Positions 11,574 to 24,144 of a stretch of 64,000 bases of DNA are shown here, piece after piece; position 1 is the stretch's first letter, and each line of letters begins with the position of its first letter. Both the position numbers and the translations under genes were made by a program. Origin of the DNA: Benincasa hispida. Its lineage: Eukaryota > Streptophyta > Magnoliopsida > Cucurbitales > Cucurbitaceae. The notes under the pieces were generated by a model that was not told the origin of the DNA, made no database searches, and saw only the letters and a list, made by a program, of their open reading frames with translations. The stretch covers positions 36,615,989 to 36,679,988 of the forward strand of contig NC_052350.1 of the NCBI RefSeq assembly GCF_009727055.1, in the 5' to 3' direction.

Positions 11574-11938
11574 GACTACGTGCAAGAATACTTTTATTAT
11601 TATTATTTTTTAATACAACAATAGTTTTATTATTAAACAAAGTATTTCTAGGGTTGATTTTGTTAACTATTTCGTTTTGTAATTTAATTTTTGAAGGATG
11701 TTTTCAAAATTTAATGTTATGTTCTGAAAAAAAAAAAAAAAAAAAGAGAAAGACTGACTACGTGCAAGAATACTTTTATTATTATTATTTTTTAATACAA
11801 CAATAGTTTTATTATTAAACAAAGTATTTCTAGGGTTGATTTTGTTAACTATTTCGTTTTGTAATTTAATTTTTGAAGGATGTTTTCAAAATTTAATGTT
11901 ATGTTCTGAAAAAAAAAAAAAAAAAAAAAGAGATAGAC
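11574..11938. repeat. 182-bp tandem duplication, two copies
   Basis: Copy 1 starts at 11574 and copy 2 at 11756. Both begin GACTACGTGCAAGAATAC and end in a poly-A tract followed by GAGAWAGAC. By eye the copies are identical except for the A-tract length and one base, so the event is recent. No gene is involved. Confidence 0.9.
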
Positions 11939-12359
11939 AACCGGTTTAATAATAATTTTGTTCTTGTTTTCTCTACCAACTTTTCAATTATGGTTTTCAC
12001 AAACATTTTGAGTTTGAAGTCTAATTTCTAAAAATAAACTAAAGGGTTTTTAAAAACGATTTTTTTTTTTCAAAATTTGATTTAGTTCTTAAAAACATTA
12101 GTAAAAATTACAAAATAAAACGTTGAAATTTAGGAATAGCGTAATGTTTATAGGCTTAATTTACAAGAAATAAAAATAAATAATTAACCTAATGATTATC
12201 AAAGAGAGACCAAATTTATTATATTATTAGTTTTTTAGAACTTAAATATGGATTATGGGAAAACGAATACACTTTTCAAAAACAAAATATGGTTATCCAA
12301 ACTGTGACTAAAGGTTAAAAATACTTTTTTCGAATTCAAATACCCATAATTGACTTGTT

Positions 12360-12430
12360 TATATAGTTCAATTGGATAGGATGTTAATAACATTATTTGT
12401 AGGTTGTGTTATAGGTTCGAATTCTTTCTA
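12360..12430 (+). repeat. tRNA-like SINE head (plus strand)
   Basis: TAGTTCAATTG at 12364 is a perfect A box. GGTTCGAATTC at 12414 matches the B box with one change, 50 bp apart. The region between does not fold as a normal tRNA. Confidence 0.5.
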
Positions 12431-12497
12431 TGTATTTGACTTATAACACTAAAAAAGAGATGCAACATATATTTGTTGAAATGTTTTTTAAAAGCTA

Positions 12498-12753
12498 AGG
12501 ACTTGTTCAATAACTATATGTTTTCTTATTTTATATTTTTAAAAATTAAATTTATAAATACTATTTTCACTGATAAGTTTTGTTGTTTATTTTCTCTTAA
12601 TATTTTAAAAAAGTAACATCATGTTTAAAGAGAACCAACCGTTTTCAAAAAGTATTTATAAATTTCAGAATTTGACTAAAAATTTTAAGAGAAAATCAAC
12701 ATACAATTAAAGAAAAAATCGAAAACTCAAAACGAAATTGTTAAGCAAGGGCT
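12498..12753. mobile_element. Fold-back/MITE-like element of the TTTGATAA family
   Basis: The left end AGGACTTGTTCAATAACTAT pairs imperfectly with the reverse complement of the right end, AGCCCTTGCTTAACAATTTC. Non-coding, about 256 bp. Confidence 0.4.
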
Positions 12754-13399
12754 GAAAATAATATTGGAATATAGATTTGATATTCTCCAAACTTTTAATT
12801 CTATATTATATATAAAGACAGAAAAAAAATTAAAAGGTGTGACGTCAAAATGTACAAAGGTTTCTTTAAACAAAATGTAAAAGTTTCTCTTTTTAGGCAC
12901 TTTATCTAGTGCATTGTTTACTTTTCATCTTATATATATATATATATATTTAATTTCAAAATGATTTCCATCTCTATATAAACTTTATTTTATTTATTTT
13001 GTTTTGATCTTAACTTTACTATATAAGTGTTAATATATTTCCAATATATATTCAAATCTACCAGAAACAATCGATCGTCTATATTATATATTGCTTCAAC
13101 TATTGTCTTATAAAAATATCTACCATATTTTCTTAAATAAATTTTAGATAATGTTTACAAACTAAAATAAAAGGTATAACAAATTAATCATTGATCAATT
13201 GTTTAAGTTATATATATATATATATTTCTTAGGGTTGAGAGTTATAATTAATTGTTTATTTTTTTTTAGGAAATTGTAATGGTATTAATTTGATTATATT
13301 ATTTTGTAGGTGTAACTTATATTTGATATTTTACAAATATGGTAAAAACATAAAATCTAAATTTTTAATTATTTTTTATTACATAAATCCCTAAAAATT
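12754..13399. other. Intergenic, nothing recognised
   Basis: AT-rich, with two short TA microsatellites and no coding signal. Confidence 0.4.
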
Positions 13400-13640
13400 A
13401 ATTGATAGAGAGAGAAAGAAATATCGAGAGAGATAAAAGTGGCGACCAGCAATCGGTGACCAGACGTGCGGTGGTTGACAGAGATAAACAGTAGAGAGAT
13501 GGAGTGATGGTGGACGACAAATGGTATGGAGTTGGTGAAAAAAAGATGTTGAAGGAAAGAAAGACAGAGAGGGAAAAAGAGAAAAATAGTGGCCAAGAAC
13601 GAACGATGGGTGACCAGACGTGCAGCGGTCAATAGAGGTA
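13400..13640. repeat. GA-rich patch with a repeated GGTGACCAGACGTGC word
   Basis: The 15-bp word occurs at 13455 and 13609, 154 bp apart, with related surroundings (gtggcgacc/gtggtcaac, gagagag). The long open frames on both strands here come from low-complexity purine/pyrimidine bias. Confidence 0.5.
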
Positions 13641-13759
13641 AGTGGCGAGAAGGCGAAGCAGTGGCTGGTGTCAGATGGTGTGGAGCAGTGCTGGTTGTTT
13701 GATGTTGGAGGTGGAGGGTCTGCTGCTTTCAAAGAAGAAGAAAAAGTTCATTTTTTTTT

Positions 13760-13955
13760 AAATTTTAAGTGTATCATTTTATTTCAAGTGTATCAAGAGG
13801 TATCATGTATATAGGTTGTGTCAGATATATCAAGTGTGTATCAAGTGTATCGGTTGTATCAAGTGTATTAGGTGTATCAAGTATATCAGTGTATCAAATG
13901 TTTATCAAGTGTGCATCAAATATATCAGGTGTATCAGGTATATTAGTACATTTTT
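13760..13955. repeat. Minisatellite of GTATCAAGT-type units
   Basis: About fifteen imperfect copies of a 9-12 bp unit (gtgtatcaa, ggtgtatca, agtatatca) in direct orientation. A spurious 90-codon frame reads through it and is not a gene. Confidence 0.7.
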
Positions 13956-15440
13956 TTTTTTGTTTTAAATCGTGGACTACGCTTGTTTTTTGCTTTTTTT
14001 TTTCTTTTTGCAAAACTAAAAGGTTTGGGCTATGCACATAATATTAAGAATTTATTTTGCCCATTTTGTAACTAGCCTTTTTTTATATATATATATATTT
14101 ATCTTTATTTCTTTTCTTTCTTAATTAAAATTAACTTGAACGATTAAATGGACTAATCATAACATGTGGTAAAATAGTTTGTGGTCTTCTTTCAACTATG
14201 TAATTCAAACTAAATATAGAAAAATTTCCTTATTAGATTAAGCTCAAGCAACATAGAATATTAAAGACCATAACTTTAATTTGACTCTAGGGTTTTCCAT
14301 AATCCATTAGACATCAATGCAATGGCTTTTGCTGAACAAGTCACACCAAGATATGTATCCATAATCAAGATCACTCCATAAGTCCACTAAAAAATCCAAG
14401 ATTTAAAATTAGAGTAGAAGGCAACAACACTAACTACATCTCGAAATTTCTTGAAATGTCTACATAAATAACTTAAATGTAATTATAGACCTCTGTAAAT
14501 TTATCTAGAAGACTTCAAATAAATATCTCAAAAGTGAGACTCTAAAAATATCCTAATATTTCTTTAGGAATTAACGAATTCTAGAGATTCTATTAGATGA
14601 AAATAATATGATATATGAAGCTAGAAGAAAGAAAGATTATAAAAACTTAGAAAAATTTAGAAGTGTAAAAGAGAGTGAAGAAAAAGTCCTCTACAAATTG
14701 TAGATTTTTTTACATTTTCTCAATAAAATCTCTTTTTTTTTTCCCAATGTTTGTTTCTTCCTTTGTTTTCAACCTTTAGTAGCTTTTTAATTTGTTGTCC
14801 ACAAATAAATTTATTATTAAAATAATTGCAACAAAAGTAGAACATAATATGGTTTGGTAAACAGTATAAATTAAGGTGATATAAAATGGAAATAAAAAAA
14901 TGAAATAGAACTTTTTTTTTTCTTTTTGGATTAATGGAAAGTTATAAAGTTTATGTTTCCAATGAGCTGAGGTTCTCATGTAAAGTGGGATATGAGTCTA
15001 TCTGAATGGCATAAAAAGGAATAGGGAAATTCACAAAATTTAAACATTTACTAAATATTTCCATTAAGAGAGACAGGAAGTGACAAAGATTGAAAGACAA
15101 TGGCTTAAGAAGGAAGCAAACCCATCATTTCATTTCTAAATACACCAATCTGATTACAAGAGAGAGAAAGAGAGAGGATTCCACAAAATATAAATGAGTT
15201 AAATTATATCAACAAGAATATTCTAATTCTTGGGAAACAATTAATTAATGCTCTCATATCCATATTTTTTTTAGTGGGTGAAAATATCCAACTCTAGATT
15301 TTATGAAAATTTTGATTTCGAGCAAAATTTTGAAAAAATTGATAAAAATTGATAGAACTTGTACTAATTAGTTAGGGAATTTTCAAAAATATAAAAATAA
15401 GGAAAACTATTTACACAAACGGGATAAATTTAACGTTATT
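13956..15440. other. Intergenic, nothing recognised
   Basis: AT-rich, no recognisable genes. The 67-codon minus-strand frame at 14776-14979 is low-complexity. Confidence 0.4.
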
Positions 15441-15690
15441 TGATAGAAACTGATAGAAGTCTATCAGTGTCTATTAGTGATGGAGACCGATAGAAGTCTA
15501 TCATTGATACTATTTAGTGATAGAAACTGATACAAGTCTATTACTGATAGATGCTGTAGTAATATAAAAACTAATAGATGTCTATCATTGATAGACGCGG
15601 ATAGAAATTTATCATTGATACTATAGAGATAGAAATTGATATAAGTCTATCACTGATAGACGTTAATAGAAGTCTATCAATGTCAATTAA
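15441..15690. repeat. TGATAGA/TCTATCA palindromic minisatellite
   Basis: Tandem imperfect units of about 30-37 bp built from 'gatagaa', 'gtctatca' and 'tgata'. Because TGATAGA and TCTATCA are reverse complements, each unit can fold on itself and the array reads alike on both strands. Similar arrays are, as I recall, common in cucurbit genomes. Confidence 0.7.
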
Positions 15691-16254
15691 TATTTTTTTT
15701 CCTCCTATTTCTGTAAAAAGTTTGACATTTTTTTCTATTTGTGAAAATTTTTCTTTAGTTAATGAAACTTTAATTGTAGCTTAATTAGACATAAATGACC
15801 ATTTTTAATCAAAATTTCTATAAGTATGCTTGAGTAAATGTTAATGGGAGAGTAGGAATTTTAGAAAAACGAAAAATAATTACAAAATAATATGAAATTT
15901 AGGAATTTTTTGAGGTGAAATGATCTAAAAATTATGAAAGTTTCGAATGGTTATATATATATATATAACTAACATCAATTCAAGGTGAAATAATTTGAAA
16001 ATTTAATGAAAAAATTTGAATGAGGTTAAAAATAAATATATCTTATTTCTTGTGCTTTTTTAAGATTCAATTTCTTTAAAAATGAAAGTTTTGGGTAAAA
16101 AATAAAACTAAAAATTGAGAAAAGTTAAAAATTAGAAAAAGTAACACATAAAAACACATAATCCTTGGTCAAAAATGACATTGGCATATGAAATTATAGA
16201 ATTATGTGTAATCAAGATCATAAAATTGAAAATTTTGAAATGAGTTAATGTAAT

Positions 16255-16440
16255 CAATTAAAAAAAATCGAAATTTTCTCAAAATCTTGAAATCTCGTCG
16301 AAATGGAGGGATTCAGAATATTCTTGATATATTTAGAAATTTCGAAATTTTCTCGAAATCTCGAGATTTTGATAAAATTGGGAAAAATCGAAATTTTCTC
16401 CAATTATAATTTCGAGGCGATTGAAATTTGGAAATTTTAA
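16255..16440. repeat. Degenerate TCGAAATTTTCTCGAAATC array
   Basis: Four to five diverged copies of a 20-30 bp unit (tcgaaattttctc, gaaatctcg) with self-complementary TTTCGAAA cores. Flanks 15691-16254 and 16441-16949 are AT-rich with no gene. Confidence 0.55.
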
Positions 16441-16949
16441 ACCATGGGATAACTACTCTTTTTTCTTCTTATTTTTTTTTCTTCTACAACATAGGAGTGG
16501 AGATTTAATCTTGTGTATAACTTTCTAACATTAATTTTTCTTAAACATGCTAATTTACATAGTAAGTTTATGATACATATAACTTTTACTTATTTTGGTC
16601 TCCATATTTTTAAAATACTTATTATAGTCTTCTATTTGAAAAATAGTGGGTTGTGCTTTAATAAACACGAGTAGCTCACAACCTGCTTCTTCAGGTCACT
16701 ACAATATATTTTGTAGATCGTAGAAAATTTTCATCTATAATCATGTGATAAAGGTATTCTAATTCAAACATTGATTGCATCTATTAAAAATAGCTTCTGC
16801 AAACACACAATGGACAAACTTTTTACTCATCTTTGGCCCATTATTGAGTTATTGTTCTACGACTATATCGCTATTTGCATCAATATTTTTCTTTGTTATG
16901 TTCCCCTAATTACGTGCATATTTATTTTACTTAAGACTTTAATGAGCTT

Positions 16950-17756
16950 TGTTGGAATCGGCCACTCTCTGACGATGAAACTCGATAGTAGAGAACAGTC
17001 AGGAATTGACGGTCGTAAGAAATGTAGAACCTATAAAACAAAAACTCGTTATGGGCTGAGTCACGAATCTCACTCTCTTTAAGACGTTCCGTGGCTTTGC
17101 CCAGGTGTACAATTGGGTCAATGGTATTGCCACGTCGTCCCCAGGAAAAAAACAACCCCAAAAAAGGTCTTGATCGAAAATACACCGTCATCGACCAGAA
17201 ACTCACACCATTCAGACTAATTTGCTCATAAAACGATCGGAAAACAAAAATGTAAAACTGGAAAAGAGGTTTAAGATAGTAGAGAGTATTTGGAATGAAT
17301 GATGAGATGATGTGAGATGGTGGGAAAAGACATAAACAACGTTCGGCCACAGAATGTGCAGATCCGTAAATTGCATGGAGCCACTAAACGTGCAAATCCG
17401 CAAATTGCATGGAGCCACTGAACGTGCATACCGAAGACTTGTTTGTACTCATTGCGACACTGGAGCATTGAAAAAAATAAAATAAAACAAAAAATAATTA
17501 ATAATAATAAATTTTTCTAAAAAAATAATCACACACGTGCCCCTCGCCTCGGCACATCTGATTGACGAGCACATATGAGATTTCTGTCGTACCCATATTG
17601 GTCTATCTCTTCACTCCCTCTAGAATATGGGTACCCCTTAGGGCCCAAACCTAAGGTCCAAGATGGGAGTATATGAAGGAGAATTCACTTCCTAACTTAA
17701 TTGATGTGGGATTCTCAAAAGCCATTTTTCTTTTTAAAACTCAATTTTCACCAACA
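16950..17756 (-). repeat. Copia A downstream (3') LTR
   Basis: About 807 bp, aligning along its length with 22194-22924. Shared landmarks are the CGGCCAC end, 'ttatgggctgagtcac', 'caatggtatt' and 'ttaaaactcaattttcacc'. It is some 75 bp longer than the other copy, partly through a segment around 17540-17640. Confidence 0.85.
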
Positions 17757-18589
17757 ATCCTCCACTTGAAAATTTAAAAACATAAGAAAAATACATTTTT
17801 CATTAAGTAGTTTCAGTCTATACAATACTATTCATAAACAAAGATGTCATACAACTTAAACCTTTGCGTAGTGTAGATAATTCAGAATATATTAGAGTAA
17901 CCTTTGGTTTTGATCTCACACACAATATCACTAGAGTTTAGTTTGAAAGTTCATGCTTCAAGGCCTAGTACATATATCCTGATTTAGTGAACGCCCTAGA
18001 TAGTTTGCTTGAAAACTCCATAGGAAACGACCCCCCACTTCTACATTCACACAGGTGAGTCTATCAAGAGTACCCCTATAGCTAGGTAGCCCCCTTGACA
18101 TCAAGTATAGATCTCATTAAGAACTGAGTTTAACCTCTCTTACACTTCAGGATATCATGCCCAGACTTCAAGTTATAGGAAGGGAACTCTGTATTCGTTT
18201 TAGCATGATTCACTATATATCACTTGTGATCAATTATTACTCGTTGAACCTTCTTCTTGGGATCTCCAATCTACAGGTTGGATTTTCCTCACAATGATTC
18301 ATCTTTTTATAGGCATGACTCTCATCCTTTCTGAGGTTTTGAAAACCTTTTCTTTAGCCACTTTTTTCATCAAAGGATCTGCCAAATTTTCATCAGTCCA
18401 TATATGATCTACTCTAACTGCACCAGTAGTGAGAAACTCTCTAATGATACTATGCTTACGACGTATTTGTCGTCTCTTTTAGTTGAAATGATAGTTTTGA
18501 ACTTTTTCAATTATTGTAGTACTATCACAATTGATCAATATGGTTGGTAGCGTCTTTTCCCATAGATGAATCTCTGATAGCAGACTTCT

Positions 18590-21500
18590 AAGTCAATCTA
18601 CTTCTTCACTAGCTGTTGCTAGTGCTACCTTTTCTGACTTCATCGTAGATTGGGCTAAAATAATCTGTTTCTTGGACTTCAAAGAGACAGCTACGCTTGC
18701 TATATTGAAGATATAGCCACTTGTAGCCTTTGAATCATCTGAGAGAGAGTTCCAATCAGCATCGTTGAATCCTTCCAGGAAAGAGGGAAACTTCTGATAA
18801 TGTAATCTTAGGTTCTGGGTTTTCTTCAAGTACCTCATAACCCTTTCTATAGCATTCTAATGCTCTAAGACTGCCTATGATGCTACAACGTAATCCTACA
18901 GCATAAGCTATATCAGGCTTAGTGCAGTCCAATAGGGTATCAAAGACTGTTATGATGCTCGCATACTCAGACTGATTAACAATATCACTAGTATTCTTGA
19001 ACAACTTAACACTAGGGTCATAAGAAGTACATGCTGGTTTACATTTAAAGTAATTGTATTTCTTTAGAATCTTTTCTACATAGTGAGATTGATCCCAAAG
19101 AAATTCATTTTTCAAACCTAGTCACTTTTATGCCTAAGATTACACTCGCTTCTCCTAAGTCTTTCATGTCGAAGTTTGCACTCAATGTAGATTTCACATC
19201 ATTTATGACGTGCAAGTTCAATCCAAAAATTAACAAATCATCTACATACAGATATAGGATGGTGCAAAGATTATTTTCAACCTTATAGTAGATGCATTTG
19301 TCACTTTCAATAACCTTGAAACCTTTAGATATGATTAGTTTATCAAACTTTTCATGTCACTGCTTAGGAGCTTGTTTTAGACCATAGAGATATTTATCTA
19401 CTTTACAAACCTTATTTTCTTGACTATAGACTCCAAAACCCTCAGATGTAAATCTCTTCTTCAAGTTCACTGTTTAGGAAGGAGGTCATTACATCCATAT
19501 GATGTACTACAAGGTTATAAAGGACAGCGAGAGAGAACAAAACACAGATTGAGGTAATTTTAGTGACAGAGGAGAAGATGTCAAAGAAGTCTATGTTTTC
19601 TCTTTGTCTAAATCCCTTTGCCACCAACCTAATTTTAAACTTGTCAACTATTTCATTAGGTCTAAGTTTCTTCCTTAAGATCCATTTGCACCCTATTGTC
19701 TTGCAACCTAGAGGTAGGTCTACTAAGTGCCAGGTCTTATTTGACTCAAGAGAGTTCATCTCATCGTTTATGGCTTCTTGCCATAAGTTGGCATCTACAG
19801 AGGACAAGATAGCTTTTAGGTCTTTAGGATCTTATTCTACATTATAGGTATGGAAGTCATCCCTAAAATCCTTGACGGTTCTAGTTCTTTTGCTTCTTCT
19901 AGGTTCTGGGTCGGCTTCCTCTATAGAGGTAGGGTTTCTAACTAGAGTTAGACTACTAGATCCCGAGCCCCCACTATTTCTCAATTTAAAAGGAAATCTA
20001 TCTTCAAAGAAGTTGGCATCATTTGACTCAATAATCACTTGGTTTACTAAATCATAGAACCTATAGGCTTTACTATTTATGGCATAACCTATAAAGACGC
20101 ATTCATAGGATCTTTTGGCTAGCTTTCTTCTTGTAGGGTCTACAATCCTTAAAATGGCTAGACAACCCCATGTTATAAAACATGACAGGTTTTGTTTGTT
20201 ATTCTTAAAGACTTCATAAGGTGAAGTTGTGTTTTTAGATTTTGGTATTCTATTGAGGACATAACACACGGTAAGGATGATTTCACCCCACAATAAGACG
20301 TGACTCCTAAACTAAGTAAAATACCAACTACTAGCTTAGCTAAAGTTCTATTTATCCTTTTGGCTTTTTCGTTCATTTCAGGAGAGTAAGGTGCAATCTT
20401 TTTCTGTATTATTCCATGAGAGTTAAAGAACTCATTAAAGTTGTCTGAGGTGTACTCAGTTCCCCTTTCACTACGAATTATTTTAACTTTTCTATTAAAC
20501 TGATTTTCTATTTCAGTTACAAACAAATTAAATGCATCAAAAGCATCACTTTTGTTTTTTAGAAAATATACAAAAGTAAAATCAGAGTAATCATCAATAA
20601 AAGTAATAAAATATCTTTTACTGTTCATAGTCAAGATGCCATCAAATTCACATAAATCAGAATGAATTAAATTTAGAGGTTCAAGAATCCTAAGTACAGA
20701 TTTATTCGGTGTTTTAGTAATTTTAGCCTGACTACAATACTCTCATTTATCAAATTCATTCACGAATAACTTAGGTATTATTTCTAGCCTAATCACGTTA
20801 CTAATTAATTTCTAACATGAAAATTTTTAGCATGCCAAATATTCATAGAACACAACATATACACAAAAGATTTCATTTTTATTAATGTCTAAATATAATC
20901 TGAACATTCCCTTAGTTGTATACCCTTTCCCTACGAATATATTATTTTTGGTAAGGGTATATAAATTTGTCCCTATAGTTTGAGTAAATCCAACCTTGTT
21001 GAGAAGATAGCCCGAGACTAAATTATTTCTTATCTCCAGAGTGTGCAGAACATCCTTCAATATGAGGGTCGTCCCGGAGGTAAACTTTAGCTCCACCTCG
21101 CCGTTTCAGCAATTTTCGTAGAGTGGTGATCCCCCAACAGAGTCTTCTTATCCTTAGTTTCAGTATAAGTTTTAAATAAACTAAGATCGTGACAGACATG
21201 GCATGTGACACCAGTGTCTATCCACCACCCCTCAGAACCACCGATCACATTTACTTCTATGATCATGGCAACTAACGATTCCTCTGTCAGGTTCGCCTAA
21301 CCAGTAGGACGATGCCTGTTCCTATAGTTCCTAGCCATGCGTCCAGGTTTATTACAACTTAAGCAAAGGAACTATACCTTTTTTCCTGGGGGGTTTTCTA
21401 CTTCTTTTGTTCGTTCTGGTTGCTGGAACCATGGTTCTAACCTTTCCCCTTTGTCCCCTTGAACTTTTGGACAGACTTTATCGTGAAAGAGGCGAATCTC

Positions 21501-22185
21501 CCAAGTACAATGTTCACCTCCTCCTTCTGGTCCTGCTTTCGGGCTTCTTTCTCAATCTTTATCCAAGTGAAAGAATCTCCAAAGAAAACTCCTTGGTTTT
21601 ATGCCTCAAGGTGTTCTTAAAATCTTTCCACAAAGGAGGCAAATTGTCAATAATAACAGTAACTTGGAATTGTTCGTCTAGAGGCATATCTTCACTTATT
21701 ATTTCATGGGCCATCTTCTATAGTTCATGTGATTGGGCCTCCACAGATTTGTCATCCGTCGTCTGGAAATTGAGGTAACGGCTGACAATATATTTTTTCG
21801 ACTCGGCCTCCTTGGTGTCATATTTCTTTTGCAGGGCATCCATACTTTCTTTACCATTTTCATTGTGATGTAGTAGTCATAAATATCATCAGTCAAACCA
21901 TTTAATATAATTTTTTTACATAAAAAAAATCTTTTTCTTCCCAATCAATAACTTATTTTATTTGTTGTTCAGTTAGATCTTTTATCGGGATGGTTGGCTT
22001 ATTTGTGGTACAATCATCGGCAACTTTCTTGATGGTAAGGAAAAACAACATCTTCTGCTTCCACCATTTGAAGTTCGCTCCTTCGAACCAAAATGGACAG
22101 TTGAGGTTGGATCTTTTATCGGGATGGTTGGCTTATTTGTCGTTGTTGCTTGGGAGGGCGATTACAAAATTGGCAGATGGAATGT
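18590..22185 (-). pseudogene. Copia A gag-pol remnant
   Basis: Reading the minus strand downward: gag-like text (NCPFWFEGANFKWWKQKM near 22060), then a zinc knuckle near 21365 where CX2C survives but the H and last C have become R and Y. Protease WWIDTGVTCHVC follows at about 21220. The integrase core (20634-20173) keeps FIDDYSDFTFVYF, but the second catalytic Asp is Glu (SERGTEY) and the Glu of the AERKN block is Lys (EKAKRINRTL), so the DDE triad is broken. Reverse transcriptase (19807 to about 18850) keeps YVDDLLIFG near 19235. RNase H (18838-18593) has GFNDADW. Frame changes and stops separate these blocks. Parts remain readable as several 60-150 residue frames, but no complete polyprotein can be made. 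Confidence 0.85.
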
Positions 22186-22193
22186 CTTAAAAA

Positions 22194-22924
22194 TGTTGGA
22201 ACCGGCCACCCTCCGATGGTGAAACTCGACAGCAGCGAATAGTCAGGAATCGACGGTCGTCAGAAATGTGGAACCTGCAAAACAAAAACTTGTTATGGGC
22301 TGAGTCACAGATCTTGTTCTCTTTAAGATGATTTGTGACTCTTTTTAGGTGTGCAAGCAGGTCAATGGTATTTCCATGTCATCCCCTAGAATAAAACAAC
22401 CCCAAAAAAAGGTTTTGATTGGAAATACACCATCACCGACCGAAAACTCACATTGTTCAGACTAATTTGCTCGAAACGATCGAAAAACAAAAATATAAAG
22501 TTGGAAAAAAGGACTGAGAAAGTAGAGAGTATTTGGAATTGAATGATGAGATGATATGAGACGACTGAAGGCTTGTGCCTTTTATAGGTGTAGAGAGCCA
22601 ATAGAAAAAGATTCAAACAATGCTCGACCACAAAACGTGCAGATTCGCAAATTGCATGGAGCCACTGAACGTGCACACTAAAGACTTGGCTGTGCTCATC
22701 GTGACAGGTGGAACGTTGAAAAATAATAATAAAATAAAATAGAAAATAATTAATAATAATATTTTTTCCAAAAAAATAATCACACATACGCCTTGGGGCC
22801 CTTGAGGCCCAAACCAAAGGTCCAAGATGGGAGTATATGAAAGAGAATTCAATTCACTTCCCAACTTAACCGATGTGGAATTCTCAAAAGCCATTTTCTT
22901 TTTAAAACTCAATTTTCACCCACA
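22194..22924 (-). repeat. Copia A upstream (5') LTR
   Basis: 731 bp matching 16950-17756. It should contain the promoter, but I see no clean TATA box. The inner end abuts gag codons directly. Confidence 0.85.
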
Positions 22925-23970
22925 AATTCATCCCCCTTAGGTCAACAAGTTTCACTTCTTAATCATACCTCTACATCACACCGTGTTTTTGAATAAATTA
23001 AGAAGTATCCATAACAAACTTCTTTGAAAGTAAGATGTACACAAGACTCATTTATCTAGCAATGTCGATCCATGGCATGCACACGGATCTATGGGGTATC
23101 TCTTTACGATCCATGGAACCTAACTAGAGATGGAAGCCAAGACCTAATTACTTTGTTTTAATGTACCCTTTGCCTCTGTTAAGCATGAATATAGAAAGTG
23201 ATATTGAGTCATTCAATTTTGTGGGGCTCTCAGTATAAAGTCACATTTAACCCAACTCTATACATTCTTTCATGTACCCTAAATATCGTCTCTCCAAATA
23301 CGACATAACCCATTTGATGGTGAAAAACAAAATAGCAACATAACAATATATATCTCTAGACATTTTTCTCCAATACAGTAACTTCAAATTAATAAGTCTT
23401 TAAGACATAAATGTCAACCTTCTCGCTAATATGTTTTACATGGATTTGGCTTCATTAAAATTTTCACGTTGTGTTTTTATTACTGGAATGTACATCTTGC
23501 TTAAATATTGATCAACAAGCTCTAACTATATCTTAACTATCTCATCCACACTTAGCTATGGTTATAAAATATTTTTGTATCATCGTTAATTACATTTATA
23601 GACCTCGACCTGACATGTTATCTTATACTGAATAACATATTTAAAGAATCTCTAAAATTTGATAGATATAATTTCCATACTATACAGACACTTCTAATAA
23701 AAGAAAACACAAAATTTTAGAATTTTGTTATAAGTTGAGCAATCACAATAAAAAACAAATTTTGATCATTAAATGTGAAGATGTTATATCTTTCTTTGAA
23801 GAACACTAACTCAATGCAACATGTCTCACATTATATATTACCATTCATTTTTCCAATCTTAGATAAAACTAATAATAAGTTGTAAAAACATAATTCAAGT
23901 GCATTACCCCAAAATAATAATAATAATAATAACTATCACTTGAGAGGGGAAAAAAACAGATTCTTGTAAA
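22925..23970. other. Intergenic, nothing recognised
   Basis: AT-rich sequence, moderately complex, with no frame above 60 codons and no paired repeats that I can see. Confidence 0.4.
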
Positions 23971-23975
23971 ACAGA

Positions 23976-24122
23976 CACGTGTTGGGCAAAAAGGTAATGA
24001 CGTTGATTATTATCTTGACACGTGTGTAACTAATATTGTACAATTAAAAAAACTTTGTTAAAAAAATTATGGGAGATGCTGTTTGTCTACCAATAAGATA
24101 ATGACATTTCATCCTATAAAAA
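23976..24122 (+). promoter_or_regulatory. Possible promoter: two CACGTG G-boxes, CCAAT, TATA
   Basis: CACGTG cores lie at 23976-23981 and 24019-24024, both preceded by GA, 43 bp apart; this is the ABRE/G-box class bound by bZIP and bHLH factors. CCAAT follows at 24090 and TATAAAAA at 24115-24122. A CT-rich stretch follows (24145-24260), as in plant 5' UTRs. The only frame downstream is 19 codons at 24308, so a non-coding transcript, an unseen spliced gene or chance are all possible. Confidence 0.35.
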
Positions 24123-24144
24123 TGCTTATCAAGACTTCCTTAGC

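Larger units (their letters stand above)
16950..22924 (-). mobile_element. Ty1/Copia retrotransposon A, degenerate, both LTRs present
   Basis: On the minus strand the order is LTR, gag, zinc knuckle, protease, integrase, reverse transcriptase, RNase H, polypurine tract, LTR: the Copia order. The LTRs read TGTTGG or TGTGGG at one end and CCAACA at the other. The polypurine tract (minus strand CAAGTGGAGGAT, 17768-17757) touches the downstream LTR. No initiator-Met primer site follows the upstream LTR; gag-like codons begin at once, so the leader seems deleted. Flanking 5-mers (AGCTT and AATTC) do not match, so no target duplication survives. The many lesions make it an old, immobile copy. Confidence 0.9.

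Noticed and set aside
13391..13814. Overlapping 64-113 codon frames on both strands
   Set aside because: Low-complexity GA/CT-rich repeat; frames on both strands are equally long and carry no domain.
16931..17468. Minus-strand frames of 65-139 codons
   Set aside because: They lie in the Copia A LTR and its mirror frames; the same text recurs in the other LTR.
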